Shown one piece after another: positions 7,194-18,045 of a stretch of DNA of 64,000 nucleotides. Every line of letters starts with the position of its first letter. Position 1 is the stretch's first letter. A program made the translations under genes and the position numbers. The DNA comes from Pseudomonas sp. BBP2017 (GTDB lineage Bacteria > Pseudomonadota > Gammaproteobacteria > Pseudomonadales > Pseudomonadaceae). The notes under the pieces are model-generated. The model saw only the letters and a list, made by a program, of their open reading frames with translations, ran no database searches and had not been told where the DNA came from. The stretch spans positions 1 through 64,000 of the forward strand of contig NZ_PVZN01000003.1 of the NCBI RefSeq assembly GCF_003024385.1, in the 5' to 3' direction.

Positions 7194-9719
7194 ATGACAA
7201 TCGATCTTGACCATTTCGCGCACAGCCTGGACTCGCTGGGAGATGCGCAAACGGTAATGGAAAAAGCCCGGAATTACCTTGAAGCCTGGCCCGACCCCTA
7301 CCGCCTGGCCCACCAGACGGCCAGTGCCTACCTATTTGAACAAACCGGCACCCCCTTGGACCCCGACAAGGTCTGGTGGCACGAGTTCGATCTCGGTGTC
7401 AGCGCCCCGACATTTACCGGTTGGCGGCACTCTGGCCCGCCAATACGCTCAATGCGCTTTACGCAGTTGCTGATCCACCGTTTCAATGGCGGCTTCCAGG
7501 GCGCGCCTGACACCCTACCCGTGTTCGGCGGCTTCTATACCCGTGGCCCTGAGGCTGATCAATACGACGCCGCCAACGAAGTGGCGCTGTCACCAAAAAA
7601 GGTGATGGACTACCTGTGGACGTTGGATTTCGCCGCTGTGGTTGACGCTCAGGTTGAACGTTTCTGGGGAGAACAGGGACGAGACTTCCCTGTACTGGCC
7701 AAAGCCCAATTCATTGCCCAGATCGACCAGGCCGCTAAGGCAGGCACGCTCGATACGGTCGATCAGCAAAATCTGCGGGCCTGGCTCGGTCTCACAGAAG
7801 GACTCCCGCTGACGTTGACCACATTGTCTGCTTCCGGTCATGGCACGCAGATGCGGGTGCTTTACTTCACGCCGGGGAATGGACACCTGATTACCCTGAG
7901 GCACACATCAGGCCGTACGGTGCTCTATGCCCCCTCGCTTCAAACCCCACTCCGAGCTTTTGCCAGCCACACTGATATGGTCCAGTGGCTAACTGGGCAT
8001 CTGGCTGGAAACGATGGTCCCGCCTGGCTGCACGCGGTTTACAGAATACCCCCGCAAATGCCGGCTCAGACACAGGAGGCAGAACTGCAGGCGGTGCGCC
8101 AACGCATCGGCTCGCATGCCTCCCCGAAGTGGCCTTTTGGCGAGGGCATAGCACTGGTGTCAGCGGATCTATTCGACACAATGCTGCTCTGGGTCAAAGC
8201 TGACCTGAGCCTTACCCTGCGCAACTTGGTCAGCAACACTGAACTACGCAGGCAACTTTGGCGCGGCTATCTGGGAGCCTTTTTGCTGGTCTTCGGTGGT
8301 TTCACAGCGATGGCCTGGCCAATCGGCTTGGTCATGGTGGGAGCCAGCGCCAGCCGTTTGGGGCTGGATATCAAGGCGGCAGTGGACGCACGATCGAGCG
8401 ACGAGCGTACCCAGGCCATCCTTGCCTCCATCGGTGACGCGTTGTTGACCGTGTTCTTCATCATCGATACAGGTCTTGGCCTCAAGGCCTTGTTTTACCG
8501 TGCTCCACCGCACTTCAGCAAACTTGTGCCGAAACTGCTGCAACCAGTGCGGGAAGCGGCACGGGCCAGGCACGTCCTGGCGTCACTGGACCAACGCGTT
8601 GCGGCAGCGCGCACCTTGGCATCGGACCGACTTCAGGGCCTGATGATGAATGATATGGGATACACCTGGGTCGAGATCGACGACTTGACCTTGCCTGTAC
8701 GCTACAACGCTAAGTGGTCCCAATGGATGGTCATGAGCGACCTCGACTCACTTGAGCTGCGAGAAAGCCTGATGGTACGCCGCGGGCTTGATGGTCGTTG
8801 GCGCTTACATGCACCTGGCGGTAACGTCGATGCACTGACAACCCAATTCTGGGATACCTATATGGAGCCTGATCCCAGGCTGAGTGACAGGCTTTCCCTG
8901 GCGCTGCTTGATCGACAGACCCGCTTGCTGGAGAAGGCCGCTTTGCCGGAGTTCGCGGGGCACATGACTGCGGCTGATGCGTTCGGCCACCACTTCGTGG
9001 AGGTGGATGGACAGCGCCTTTATACCTTCAGGCAGGAAGGTGAATTCAATAACGATCTGGTCATGGAATACAGCAGCCACATGGCCAAGGTCAACGATCT
9101 GTTCAGGGGCGACGGCTCACGCCTGCAGGGCTTTGCCAAAGAGGAACTGCTCGACTTTATTGACACCCTCGCGGGCTCCCTGGAGCAGTTACCCAAGAGC
9201 AAGGCTGCACTACTGTGGCGAGGTGGCCGAGCGCCACGGGTGACCCTCGGTGCCCGGTATCGGGAAGGTGCGATCAAAGCTGGAGATGTGCTGGTCACCA
9301 CGGACATCACCTCGTTTACCGAAAACCCGTATATTCCCCGTCGGTTCATGCTGCCCCAAAATGCTGCCGATCTCCCGCTCGCCGAGGTGTCCGGGCATTT
9401 TGGCGAGCATACGGTACTGTACGAATTGGCCGGGGGCGAGCAGCTCAGTGGTGCCCCGGTCTCACCACTGTCGCTGCACTGGCAAGAGGCGGAAGTGCTG
9501 TTTATGCCGGGCCGCACGTTCCGCATCGAGGAAATCGGCGAGGTGCAAGGACAACACTACCGATTCGTCAGGTTCAAGCTTCGCGAAGTGCCCAGACCCG
9601 TAGCAGAGCCGATGTACGAACTACGCACGGGTGAGCCATTCGAGCGTCAGGGCTATGTCGAGCGAGTGGGCAACGCGCCCTGGGTGGATCGGTTCTTCCC
9701 GGCCGAACATTGGTCGTGA
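7194..9719 (+). CDS. putative ADP-ribosyltransferase toxin with dermonecrotic-toxin-like N-terminal region
   Basis: An 841-residue protein with no assigned gene name. The C-terminal 170 residues carry the layout of R-S-E mono-ADP-ribosyltransferases. There is an Arg in LLWRGG (R676), a Ser-x-Thr strand in TDITSFTENP (S707, T709), and an E-A-E turn (E765, E767) followed by VLFMPGRTFRIEEI, which is the family's catalytic strand. The double Glu suggests arginine as acceptor. Residues about 358-435 hold two long hydrophobic stretches that could insert in membranes. The N-terminal half resembles the dermonecrotic-toxin-like regions of large Pseudomonas toxins (recognition from memory, less certain). 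There is no signal peptide. The start at 7194 follows GAGGA at 8 bases. No immunity-like gene is adjacent. It lies between conserved core loci and looks less GC-rich than its neighbours, which suggests acquisition. The target cell and secretion route are unknown. Confidence 0.7.
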   Translation: MTIDLDHFAHSLDSLGDAQTVMEKARNYLEAWPDPYRLAHQTASAYLFEQTGTPLDPDKVWWHEFDLGVSAPTFTGWRHSGPPIRSMRFTQLLIHRFNGGFQGAPDTLPVFGGFYTRGPEADQYDAANEVALSPKKVMDYLWTLDFAAVVDAQVERFWGEQGRDFPVLAKAQFIAQIDQAAKAGTLDTVDQQNLRAWLGLTEGLPLTLTTLSASGHGTQMRVLYFTPGNGHLITLRHTSGRTVLYAPSLQTPLRAFASHTDMVQWLTGHLAGNDGPAWLHAVYRIPPQMPAQTQEAELQAVRQRIGSHASPKWPFGEGIALVSADLFDTMLLWVKADLSLTLRNLVSNTELRRQLWRGYLGAFLLVFGGFTAMAWPIGLVMVGASASRLGLDIKAAVDARSSDERTQAILASIGDALLTVFFIIDTGLGLKALFYRAPPHFSKLVPKLLQPVREAARARHVLASLDQRVAAARTLASDRLQGLMMNDMGYTWVEIDDLTLPVRYNAKWSQWMVMSDLDSLELRESLMVRRGLDGRWRLHAPGGNVDALTTQFWDTYMEPDPRLSDRLSLALLDRQTRLLEKAALPEFAGHMTAADAFGHHFVEVDGQRLYTFRQEGEFNNDLVMEYSSHMAKVNDLFRGDGSRLQGFAKEELLDFIDTLAGSLEQLPKSKAALLWRGGRAPRVTLGARYREGAIKAGDVLVTTDITSFTENPYIPRRFMLPQNAADLPLAEVSGHFGEHTVLYELAGGEQLSGAPVSPLSLHWQEAEVLFMPGRTFRIEEIGEVQGQHYRFVRFKLREVPRPVAEPMYELRTGEPFERQGYVERVGNAPWVDRFFPAEHWS

Positions 9720-9809
9720 CACCTGTATCGCGATAAACGTCGGCGAGGCAGGCTTGCCCTGCGATTTAAGGCATACTTGCCCTCTTCGGCAACCTGAACC
9801 CGCCCCCTC

Positions 9810-11318
9810 ATGCGCATCCACGTCAGCTTCATCGACCGCGTCGGCATCACCCAAGAGGTGCTGGCCCTGCTTGGCGCCCGCAACCTCAATCTGGATGCCG
9901 TGGAGATGGTGCCACCCAACGTCTACATTGATGCCCCGACTTTAAGTCCGCATGTGCTGGAAGAACTACACGACGCTCTCTTGAACGTGCACGGCGTGCA
10001 GTCTGTGCGGGTCGTCGACATCCTTCCCGGCCAGCGCCGCCACCTGCAACTCGATGCCCTGCTCGCCGCCATGAGCGACCCGGTGCTGGCGCTGGACAGT
10101 GCCGGTCACGTACTCCTGGCCAACCCGGCGCTGGTAGCCCTGTGCGGTCAGGAGCCCTCCGATCGCTCGGTAGTCGATCTGTTTGACGACCCCGGCCTGC
10201 TCGAGGCGCTGATCGAACAGGGTTTCCGCCTGCCCATGCGCGAAGTGGTGCTGAACGGTCAGACCCTGTTGCTCGATGCCACCCCGATCACCAATGCCGG
10301 CGCCCTGTTGACCCTGTACCAGCCCAACCGCATCGGTGAACGGCTGTCGGCCTTGCACCACGATCACGCCGAAGGCTTCGATGCCCTGCTCGGCGACTCG
10401 CCGCCGATCCGCACCCTCAAGGCCCGCGCCCTGCGCGTGGCGGCCCTCGATGCGCCGTTGCTGATCCATGGTGAAACCGGTACCGGCAAAGAGCTGGTAG
10501 CCCGCGCCTGCCACGCGATCAGCAGCCGTCACAGTGCGCCGTTCCTGGCGCTGAACTGCGCGGCACTGCCGGAAAACCTCGCCGAGAGCGAACTGTTCGG
10601 CTATGCCCCTGGCGCCTTCACCGGCGCCCAGCGCGGCGGTAAACCAGGCCTGATGGAACTGGCCAACCAGGGCACGGTGTTCCTCGACGAAATCGGTGAA
10701 ATGTCGCCGTACCTGCAGGCCAAGCTCCTGCGGTTTCTCAACGACGGCAGCTTCCGCCGGGTGGGAGGTGATCGCGAAGTAAAGGTCAATGTGCGGATCC
10801 TCAGCGCCACGCACCGCGACCTGGAGAAAATGGTTGCCGAAGGCAGCTTTCGCGAAGACCTGTTCTACCGCCTGAACGTACTCAACCTACAGGTGCCGCC
10901 ACTACGCGAACGCGGCCAGGACATCCTGCTGCTGGCCGGCTACTTCATGCAGCAGGCCTGCACCCAGATCCAGCGCCCTCTGTGCCGCCTGGCCCCAGGC
11001 ACTTATGCCGCCCTGCTCGGCAACCGCTGGCCGGGCAATGTGCGGCAGTTGCAGAACGTGATCTTCCGCGCGGCGGCCATCTGCGAAAGCAGCCTGGTCG
11101 ACATCGGCGATCTGGACATCGCCGGCACCTCGGTAGCGCGCGAACATGATGGCGACGTCAATAGCCTGGAACAGGCGGTGGAGGATTTCGAACGTACCCT
11201 GCTGGAAAAGCTTTACGCCAGCTACCCTTCTACCCGCCAACTGGCCAGTCGCCTACAGACCTCGCATACCGCCATCGCGCACCGCCTGCGCAAATACGGG
11301 ATCCCGGCCAAGTCCTGA
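9810..11318 (+). CDS. gcsR: GcsR, TyrR-like sigma-54 enhancer-binding regulator of glycine cleavage
   Basis: A 502-residue transcription activator that senses glycine in pseudomonads and turns on the adjacent gcv operon. Domains in order: ACT-like at about 1-70 (MRIHVSFIDRVGITQEVL), PAS-like at about 80-190, AAA+ at about 205-430 with Walker A GETGTGKE (221-228) and the sigma-54 contact loop GAFTGA (268-273), and a C-terminal helix-turn-helix at about 470-500. The family also includes PhhR and TyrR. The position directly upstream of gcvH, with matching operators and a -24/-12 promoter in between, identifies it as GcsR. The ATG at 9810 gives the normal length. Confidence 0.93.
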   Translation: MRIHVSFIDRVGITQEVLALLGARNLNLDAVEMVPPNVYIDAPTLSPHVLEELHDALLNVHGVQSVRVVDILPGQRRHLQLDALLAAMSDPVLALDSAGHVLLANPALVALCGQEPSDRSVVDLFDDPGLLEALIEQGFRLPMREVVLNGQTLLLDATPITNAGALLTLYQPNRIGERLSALHHDHAEGFDALLGDSPPIRTLKARALRVAALDAPLLIHGETGTGKELVARACHAISSRHSAPFLALNCAALPENLAESELFGYAPGAFTGAQRGGKPGLMELANQGTVFLDEIGEMSPYLQAKLLRFLNDGSFRRVGGDREVKVNVRILSATHRDLEKMVAEGSFREDLFYRLNVLNLQVPPLRERGQDILLLAGYFMQQACTQIQRPLCRLAPGTYAALLGNRWPGNVRQLQNVIFRAAAICESSLVDIGDLDIAGTSVAREHDGDVNSLEQAVEDFERTLLEKLYASYPSTRQLASRLQTSHTAIAHRLRKYGIPAKS

Positions 11319-11332
11319 AAGCGATCTACATC

Positions 11333-11350
11333 CGTACCGAAATCGCTACA
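11333..11350 (+). promoter_or_regulatory. GcsR operator-like site 1
   Basis: CGTACCG-AAAT-CGCTACA is an 18-mer which, read on the opposite strand, is TGTAGCG-ATTT-CGGTACG. It has the TGTAnCG-N4-CGnTnCG form known for GcsR/TyrR-type sites. It is adjacent to site 2, with centres 19 bases apart, on the gcvH side of gcsR. Confidence 0.65.
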
Positions 11351-11351
11351 G

Positions 11352-11369
11352 CGTAACGATTTCAGTACG
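11352..11369 (+). promoter_or_regulatory. GcsR operator-like site 2
   Basis: CGTAACG-ATTT-CAGTACG is the second 18-mer of the same form, separated from site 1 by a single base. It shares the ATTT spacer with sites 1 (read on the opposite strand) and 3. Confidence 0.6.
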
Positions 11370-11432
11370 GAACAGCGAAAGCGCTGTTCTGCAAGGTTTT
11401 GATCCCCTTGATGTTTTTTTCTTGCCTTCGAA

Positions 11433-11450
11433 TGTATCGATTTCGCTACA
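11433..11450 (+). promoter_or_regulatory. GcsR operator-like site 3
   Basis: TGTATCG-ATTT-CGCTACA is the most symmetric of the three 18-mers (TGTA...TACA ends). It lies 81 bases downstream of site 2 and about 64 bases upstream of the -24 element, a usual enhancer distance. Confidence 0.65.
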
Positions 11451-11481
11451 CCAACGATTTCTTATTGTCCTGTATAAAATA

Positions 11482-11494
11482 TATCTTATTGATT
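11482..11494 (-). promoter_or_regulatory. IHF-like bend site
   Basis: On the minus strand AATCAATAAGATA matches the IHF core WATCAANNNNTTR at all but one position. It sits in a strongly AT-rich tract (11471-11513) between the regulator sites and the sigma-54 promoter, where IHF often bends DNA to bring enhancer and promoter together. Confidence 0.45.
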
Positions 11495-11513
11495 TATATG
11501 AACTTTTTATAAA

Positions 11514-11529
11514 TGGCCGCGAAATTGCT
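11514..11529 (+). promoter_or_regulatory. sigma-54 promoter (-24/-12) of the gcv operon
   Basis: TGGCCGCGAAATTGCT fits the sigma-54 consensus TGGCAC-N5-TTGCW except at the A and C of CAC, with invariant GG and GC in the right register. The start point is predicted near 11540, about 55 bases ahead of gcvH. RpoN itself is encoded at 44685 in this window. Confidence 0.8.
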
Positions 11530-11594
11530 AAGGAAATCCTCATTATCAGCGCTCAGTGCCGAACCTGAGCCACGCCTACCCTTGAGGAGTTTCC

Positions 11595-11978
11595 ATGAGC
11601 GAGTTGCGTTTTACCGAAGATCACGAATGGCTGCGTACTGAAGCTGACGGCAGTGTCACCGTCGGGATTACTGCCTTCGCCCAGAACGCCCTGGGCGATG
11701 TGGTCTACGTGCAACTGCCGGAGCTGCAAAGCTACGACAAGGGCGCCGAAGCATCGACCGTTGAATCGGTAAAGGCTGCCAGCGGCGTGTACATGCCATT
11801 GAGCGGTGAAGTGGTCGCAGTCAACGACAAACTCGAAGGCAACCCTGAGCTGGTCAACGAAGATCCGCTGGGTGAAGGCTGGTTCTTCCGCTTCATTCCC
11901 GCCGATGCCGACGCGGTTGAGCAACTACTCGACCAGGATGCTTACGACCGCCTGATCACCGCCAACGCTGACGCCTGA
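11595..11978 (+). CDS. gcvH: glycine cleavage system H protein
   Basis: The lipoyl carrier that shuttles the aminomethyl group between the P, T and L proteins of glycine cleavage in the cytoplasm. It has 127 residues, the family's normal size. The lipoylation site is Lys60 in ESVKAASGVY, and the N-terminal FTEDHEWLR is characteristic. The start follows TTGAGGAG. It is the first gene of gcvH-gcvP-sdaA-gcvT, with 9 bases to gcvP. Its expression should depend on GcsR and sigma-54. Confidence 0.98.
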   Translation: MSELRFTEDHEWLRTEADGSVTVGITAFAQNALGDVVYVQLPELQSYDKGAEASTVESVKAASGVYMPLSGEVVAVNDKLEGNPELVNEDPLGEGWFFRFIPADADAVEQLLDQDAYDRLITANADA

Positions 11979-11987
11979 GGACTCGCC

Positions 11988-14843
11988 ATGACCATCAACC
12001 TCGGCACTGCCAACGAATTCATCGCCCGTCATATCGGCCCGCGCCAGGCTGACGAGCAACACATGCTTGCCACCCTGGGCTTCGATTCCCTGGAAGCCAT
12101 GAGCGCCGCCGTCATCCCCGACAGCATCAAGGGCACCAGCGTCCTGGAACTGGGCGCCGGGCAAAGCGAAGCCGACGCCCTGGCGTCGCTCAAGGCCATC
12201 GCCAGCAACAACCAGCTTTTCAAGAGCTTCATCGGCCAGGGTTACTACAACTGTCATACCCCGGCACCGATCCTGCGCAACCTGTTGGAAAACCCGGCCT
12301 GGTACACCGCCTACACCCCGTACCAGCCTGAGATTTCCCAGGGCCGACTGGAAGCACTGCTGAACTTCCAGACCCTGATCAGCGACCTCACCGGCCTGCC
12401 AATCGCCAATGCCTCGCTGCTTGACGAAGCCACCGCCGCCGCCGAAGCCATGACCTTCTGCAAACGCCTGAGCAAGAACAAGGGCAGCCATACCTTTTTC
12501 GCTTCCGTGCATTGCCACCCGCAGACCCTCGACGTACTGCGTACCCGTGCCGAACCACTGGGTATCGAAGTGGTGGTCGGTGACGAGCGCGAGCTTGATG
12601 ATGTCAGCGCGTTCTTCGGCGCCTTGCTGCAATACCCGGCCAGCAACGGCGAAGTCTTCGACTACAGCGAACTGGTCGTGCGCTTCCACGCCGCCAATGC
12701 CCTGGTCGCGGTCGCCGCCGATCTGCTGGCCCTGACCCTGCTGACCCCGCCTGGCGAATTCGGCGCTGATGTCGCCATCGGTAGCGCCCAACGCTTCGGC
12801 GTGCCGCTGGGCTTCGGTGGTCCACATGCCGCGTACTTCTCTACCCGTGACGCGTTCAAGCGTGACATGCCGGGCCGCCTGGTCGGTGTGTCCATCGACC
12901 GTTTCGGCAAGACCGCCCTGCGCCTGGCCATGCAGACCCGCGAGCAACACATCCGTCGCGAGAAAGCCACCAGCAACATCTGCACCGCCCAGGTACTGCT
13001 GGCCAACATCGCCAGCATGTACGCCGTCTACCACGGCCCGCAGGGCCTGAAGCAGATCGCCCAGCGCACCCATGCACTGACCGCGATCCTCAAGGCCGGC
13101 CTACAGCAACTGGGCGCTAGCGTCGCAGTCGAAGCGTTCTTCGACACCCTGACTCTGGCCACCGGCGACGCCACCGCTGCCCTGCACGACAAGGCCCGCG
13201 CTCAACGCCTGAACCTGCGTCAGATCGACGCCCAGCGCCTGGGCCTGTCGCTGGACGAAACCAGCACACAGGCTGACATTGAAGCGCTGTGGCAACTGTT
13301 TGCCGACGGTAAAGCCGTACCGGAATTCAGCACCCTGGCTGCCAGCGTTCAGGTTCAACTGCCTGCCGCCCTGCTGCGCCAGTCGGCGATCCTTCAGCAC
13401 CCGGTGTTCAACCGCTACCACAGCGAAACCGAGCTGATGCGCTACCTGCGCCGCCTGGCCGACAAGGACCTGGCCCTGGACCGCACCATGATCCCGCTGG
13501 GCTCGTGCACCATGAAACTCAACGCCGCCAGCGAAATGATCCCGGTGACCTGGGCCGAATTCGGCAACCTGCACCCGTTCGCGCCGGCCGAACAGAGCCA
13601 GGGCTACCAGCAACTGACCGACGAACTGGAGGCCATGCTCTGCGCCGCCACCGGCTATGACGCCGTGTCGCTGCAACCCAACGCCGGTTCCCAGGGCGAG
13701 TACGCAGGTCTCTTGGCCATTCGAGCCTACCACCAGAGCCGTGGCGACGCCCGTCGCGACATCTGCCTGATCCCGTCCTCGGCCCACGGCACCAACCCGG
13801 CCACCGCCCACATGGCTGGTATGCGCGTGGTGGTGACGGCCTGTGACGCTCGCGGCAACGTCGATATCGACGACCTGCGCGCCAAGGCCATCGAGCACCG
13901 CGAACACCTCGCTGCGCTGATGATCACCTACCCGTCGACCCATGGCGTGTTCGAAGAAGCCATCGGCGAAATCTGCGCGATCATTCACGACAACGGCGGC
14001 CAGGTGTACATCGACGGCGCCAACATGAACGCCATGGTCGGCCTCTGCGCCCCGGGCAAGTTCGGCGGCGACGTCTCGCACCTGAACCTGCACAAGACCT
14101 TCTGCATTCCGCACGGCGGTGGCGGCCCAGGTGTCGGCCCGATCGGCGTCAAGTCGCACCTGGCGCCGTTCCTGCCAGGTCACGCTCACATGGAAAACAA
14201 ACAGGGCGCGGTCTGCGCAGCGCCGTTCGGCAGCGCCAGCATCCTGCCGATCACCTGGATGTACATCCGCATGATGGGCGGTGCCGGGCTCAAACGTGCT
14301 TCGCAGATGGCAATCCTCAACGCCAACTACATCGCCCGCCGCCTGGAAGAGCACTATCCTGTGTTGTACACCGGCAGCAACGGCCTGGTGGCGCATGAGT
14401 GCATCCTCGACCTGCGCCCGCTCAAAGACAGCAGCGGCATCAGCGTCGACGACGTCGCCAAGCGCCTGATCGACTTTGGCTTCCATGCCCCGACCATGTC
14501 GTTCCCGGTGGCCGGTACGTTGATGATCGAACCGACCGAAAGCGAGTCCAAGGAAGAACTGGACCGCTTCTGCGAGGCGATGATCCGCATCCGCGAAGAG
14601 ATTCGCGCGGTGGAAAACGGCAGCCTGGACAAGGACGACAACCCGCTGAAAAACGCGCCGCATACGGCTGCTGAACTTGCCGGTGAATGGAGTCATCCAT
14701 ACAGCCGCGAACAGGCGGTGTACCCGCTGACGACGCTGGTGGAAGGCAAATACTGGCCGCCGGTCGGTCGCGTCGACAACGTGTTTGGCGACCGTAACCT
14801 GGTGTGCGCCTGCCCGTCGATCGAGAGCTATCAGGACGTCTGA
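11988..14843 (+). CDS. gcvP: glycine dehydrogenase (decarboxylating), P protein
   Basis: A PLP enzyme that decarboxylates glycine and passes the aminomethyl group to lipoyl-GcvH. It has 951 residues with the fused two-half architecture of proteobacterial P proteins. The PLP lysine is Lys703 in [18 protein letters not shown], and the C-terminal half also shows the PLP-domain motif [11 protein letters not shown]. The start (ATG at 11988) lies just after gcvH, with GAGGACTCGCC before it. No frameshift is seen. A REP palindrome pair follows before sdaA. Confidence 0.98.
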   Translation: MTINLGTANEFIARHIGPRQADEQHMLATLGFDSLEAMSAAVIPDSIKGTSVLELGAGQSEADALASLKAIASNNQLFKSFIGQGYYNCHTPAPILRNLLENPAWYTAYTPYQPEISQGRLEALLNFQTLISDLTGLPIANASLLDEATAAAEAMTFCKRLSKNKGSHTFFASVHCHPQTLDVLRTRAEPLGIEVVVGDERELDDVSAFFGALLQYPASNGEVFDYSELVVRFHAANALVAVAADLLALTLLTPPGEFGADVAIGSAQRFGVPLGFGGPHAAYFSTRDAFKRDMPGRLVGVSIDRFGKTALRLAMQTREQHIRREKATSNICTAQVLLANIASMYAVYHGPQGLKQIAQRTHALTAILKAGLQQLGASVAVEAFFDTLTLATGDATAALHDKARAQRLNLRQIDAQRLGLSLDETSTQADIEALWQLFADGKAVPEFSTLAASVQVQLPAALLRQSAILQHPVFNRYHSETELMRYLRRLADKDLALDRTMIPLGSCTMKLNAASEMIPVTWAEFGNLHPFAPAEQSQGYQQLTDELEAMLCAATGYDAVSLQPNAGSQGEYAGLLAIRAYHQSRGDARRDICLIPSSAHGTNPATAHMAGMRVVVTACDARGNVDIDDLRAKAIEHREHLAALMITYPSTHGVFEEAIGEICAIIHDNGGQVYIDGANMNAMVGLCAPGKFGGDVSHLNLHKTFCIPHGGGGPGVGPIGVKSHLAPFLPGHAHMENKQGAVCAAPFGSASILPITWMYIRMMGGAGLKRASQMAILNANYIARRLEEHYPVLYTGSNGLVAHECILDLRPLKDSSGISVDDVAKRLIDFGFHAPTMSFPVAGTLMIEPTESESKEELDRFCEAMIRIREEIRAVENGSLDKDDNPLKNAPHTAAELAGEWSHPYSREQAVYPLTTLVEGKYWPPVGRVDNVFGDRNLVCACPSIESYQDV

Positions 14844-14850
14844 GGCCTCT

Positions 14851-14914
14851 TCGCGGGGCAAGCCCGCCCCCACAGGGAGACCATCATCCCTGTGGGAGCG
14901 GGCTTGCCCCGCGA
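14851..14914. repeat. REP inverted pair between gcvP and sdaA
   Basis: TCGCGGGGCAAGCCCG-ccccCACAGGG and its inverted copy CCCTGTGGGAGCGGGCTTGCCCCGCGA flank a short loop, giving a 64-base palindrome. It is the same repeat family as at 24224, 27256 and 32949. Inside an operon it would form a stable RNA stem and may lower expression downstream or protect upstream mRNA. Confidence 0.85.
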
Positions 14915-14942
14915 TAGCCTTCACCACAACGAGGGTACGACC

Positions 14943-16319
<1,377 letters not shown>

Positions 16320-16347
16320 CACCCTCTCAAGCCCCAAGGAGTCATCA

Positions 16348-17472
16348 ATGTCCACCGAAACACTGCTCAAGACCCCGCTGCATGCCCTGCACCTGGAACT
16401 GGGAGCGCGCATGGTGCCGTTCGCCGGCTATGACATGCCGGTCCAGTACCCGCTGGGGGTGATGAAAGAGCACCTGCACAGCCGCGATCAGGCCGGCCTG
16501 TTCGATGTCTCGCACATGGGCCAGATCCGCCTGAGCGGTGCCAACGCGGCCAAGGCTCTGGAAACCCTGGTACCCGTCGACATCATCGACTTGCCAGTGG
16601 GCATGCAGCGCTACGCGATGTTCACCAATGAACAAGGCGGCATCCTTGACGACCTGATGGTCGCCAACCTGGGTAACGATGAATTGTTTCTGGTGGTCAA
16701 CGCCGCCTGCAAGGACCAGGACCTGGCGCACTTGCGCAAGCACATCGGCGCTCAGTGCCAGATTCAGCCGCTGTTCGAAGAACGCGCCTTGCTGGCTCTG
16801 CAAGGCCCGGCGGCGGTCACGGTGCTGGAGCGCCTGGCGCCTGAAGTAGCGCAGATGACCTTCATGCAGTTCCAGCCGGTACAACTGCTGGGCGCAGACT
16901 GCTATGTGAGCCGCTCGGGCTACACCGGCGAAGACGGTTTCGAGATTTCCGTGCCGGCCGATAAAGCCGAAGAACTGGCCCGCCGCCTGCTGGCCGAGCC
17001 CGAAGTCGCCGCCATCGGCCTCGGTGCCCGCGACTCGCTACGCCTTGAAGCCGGCCTGTGCCTGTACGGCCACGACATGAACACTCAGACCACTCCGATC
17101 GAAGCCAGCCTGCTCTGGGCCATCTCCAAAGTCCGCCGCGCTGATGGCGAACGTACAGGTGGCTTCCCGGGTGCCGCAGCGATCTTTGCCCAACAGCAAA
17201 CCGGTGTTGCACGTAAACGCGTAGGCCTGCTGCCGCAGGAGCGCACGCCGGTACGTGAAGGCGCCGAGATCGTCGACGAAGCAGGCACCGTGATTGGTAC
17301 TGTTTGCAGCGGTGGCTTCGGGCCAAGCTTGAATGCACCGGTGGCAATGGGTTACCTGGATGCAGCGCATACTGCACTGGAAACAGCAGTCTGGGCGATA
17401 GTTCGCGGCAAGCGTGTTGCAATGAAAGTCAGCAAGATGCCGTTCGTTGCACAGCGCTACTACCGCGGCTGA
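16348..17472 (+). CDS. gcvT: aminomethyltransferase, glycine cleavage T protein
   Basis: Transfers the methylene group from lipoyl-GcvH to tetrahydrofolate and releases ammonia. It has 374 residues, the normal length. The N-terminal [17 protein letters not shown] and the folate-binding region around DVSHMGQ and [13 protein letters not shown] are clear, as is the C-terminal barrel with [20 protein letters not shown] lies 8 bases before the ATG. It is the last gene of the gcv operon and a terminator hairpin follows. Confidence 0.97.
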   Translation: MSTETLLKTPLHALHLELGARMVPFAGYDMPVQYPLGVMKEHLHSRDQAGLFDVSHMGQIRLSGANAAKALETLVPVDIIDLPVGMQRYAMFTNEQGGILDDLMVANLGNDELFLVVNAACKDQDLAHLRKHIGAQCQIQPLFEERALLALQGPAAVTVLERLAPEVAQMTFMQFQPVQLLGADCYVSRSGYTGEDGFEISVPADKAEELARRLLAEPEVAAIGLGARDSLRLEAGLCLYGHDMNTQTTPIEASLLWAISKVRRADGERTGGFPGAAAIFAQQQTGVARKRVGLLPQERTPVREGAEIVDEAGTVIGTVCSGGFGPSLNAPVAMGYLDAAHTALETAVWAIVRGKRVAMKVSKMPFVAQRYYRG

Positions 17473-17821
17473 ATCGTTAGTTGAAACTTTGTGTCATGAG
17501 GCGTTCGGATTTTCGAATTCGAACGCGTTTTATTACTTTCGAAAAGCCTTGCAGCACGCACTGGAATGAGCAGAAAAAAATCGACCGAACGGCCGTTAAA
17601 AGGTAGAAAAGCAGCGGCCTCCAGGGCTTGTTTTTGCCGACAGAGTTAGCGTAGAGTCACTGCACTGTGTTTGCATGGGTCGCTATGGTTCGTGACCTGG
17701 GCAGTAGCGCTGAGATTTGCTACAACCCGTTCGACGTCTCTTACTTTCCTGCAACCCAGCCCAGTACTCTTTCATTTGGAAGAAGCTGTTACTAATTCTA
17801 AGTTTCAAAGGAAATAAGACA
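17473..17821 (+). other. intergenic region: gcvT terminator and long cold-shock leader
   Basis: These 349 bases hold no gene. The left part contains the gcvT terminator (17501-17539). The remainder is probably the promoter and a long 5' leader for the cold-shock gene; long structured leaders are typical for cspA-type mRNAs. I cannot place the start point securely. Confidence 0.6.
17501..17539 (+). terminator. terminator of the gcv operon
   Basis: GCGTTCG (17501-17507) pairs with CGAACGC (17520-17526) and is followed by the T-rich GTTTTATTACTTT. It begins 28 bases after the gcvT stop. Confidence 0.7.
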
Positions 17822-18034
17822 ATGTCCCAACGTCAGAGCGGTACCGTCAAGTGGTTTAACGACGAGAAAGGTTTTGGTTTCATCACTCCAGAAAGCGGTC
17901 CGGATCTGTTCGTACACTTCCGCGCTATTCAGGGCAACGGCTTCAAGAGCCTGAAAGAAGGCCAGAAAGTGACCTTCATCGCCGTGCAAGGCCAGAAAGG
18001 CATGCAGGCTGACGAAGTTATCGCCGAAGCCTGA
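17822..18034 (+). CDS. cspA: cold-shock protein, CspA family
   Basis: A 70-residue single-domain RNA/DNA chaperone with the cold-shock fold. RNP1 appears as KGFGFITPE (about residues 16-24) and RNP2 as LFVHFRAI (about 29-36), and KWFNDEKGF is diagnostic. The true start is the ATG at 17822 after AAAGGAAATAAGAC, because an upstream in-frame start would add residues foreign to the family. RNP2 reads VHF-RAI rather than the common VHFSAI, as in the CapA/CapB type of pseudomonads. A long leader precedes it and a strong terminator follows. Confidence 0.96.
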
Positions 18035-18045
18035 TTCCCGATATG

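Noticed and set aside
11146..11568. Plus-strand frame covering the gcsR end and the gcv control region
   Set aside because: It overlaps gcsR in another frame and crosses the operator and promoter sites; the tail is AT-rich non-coding sequence.
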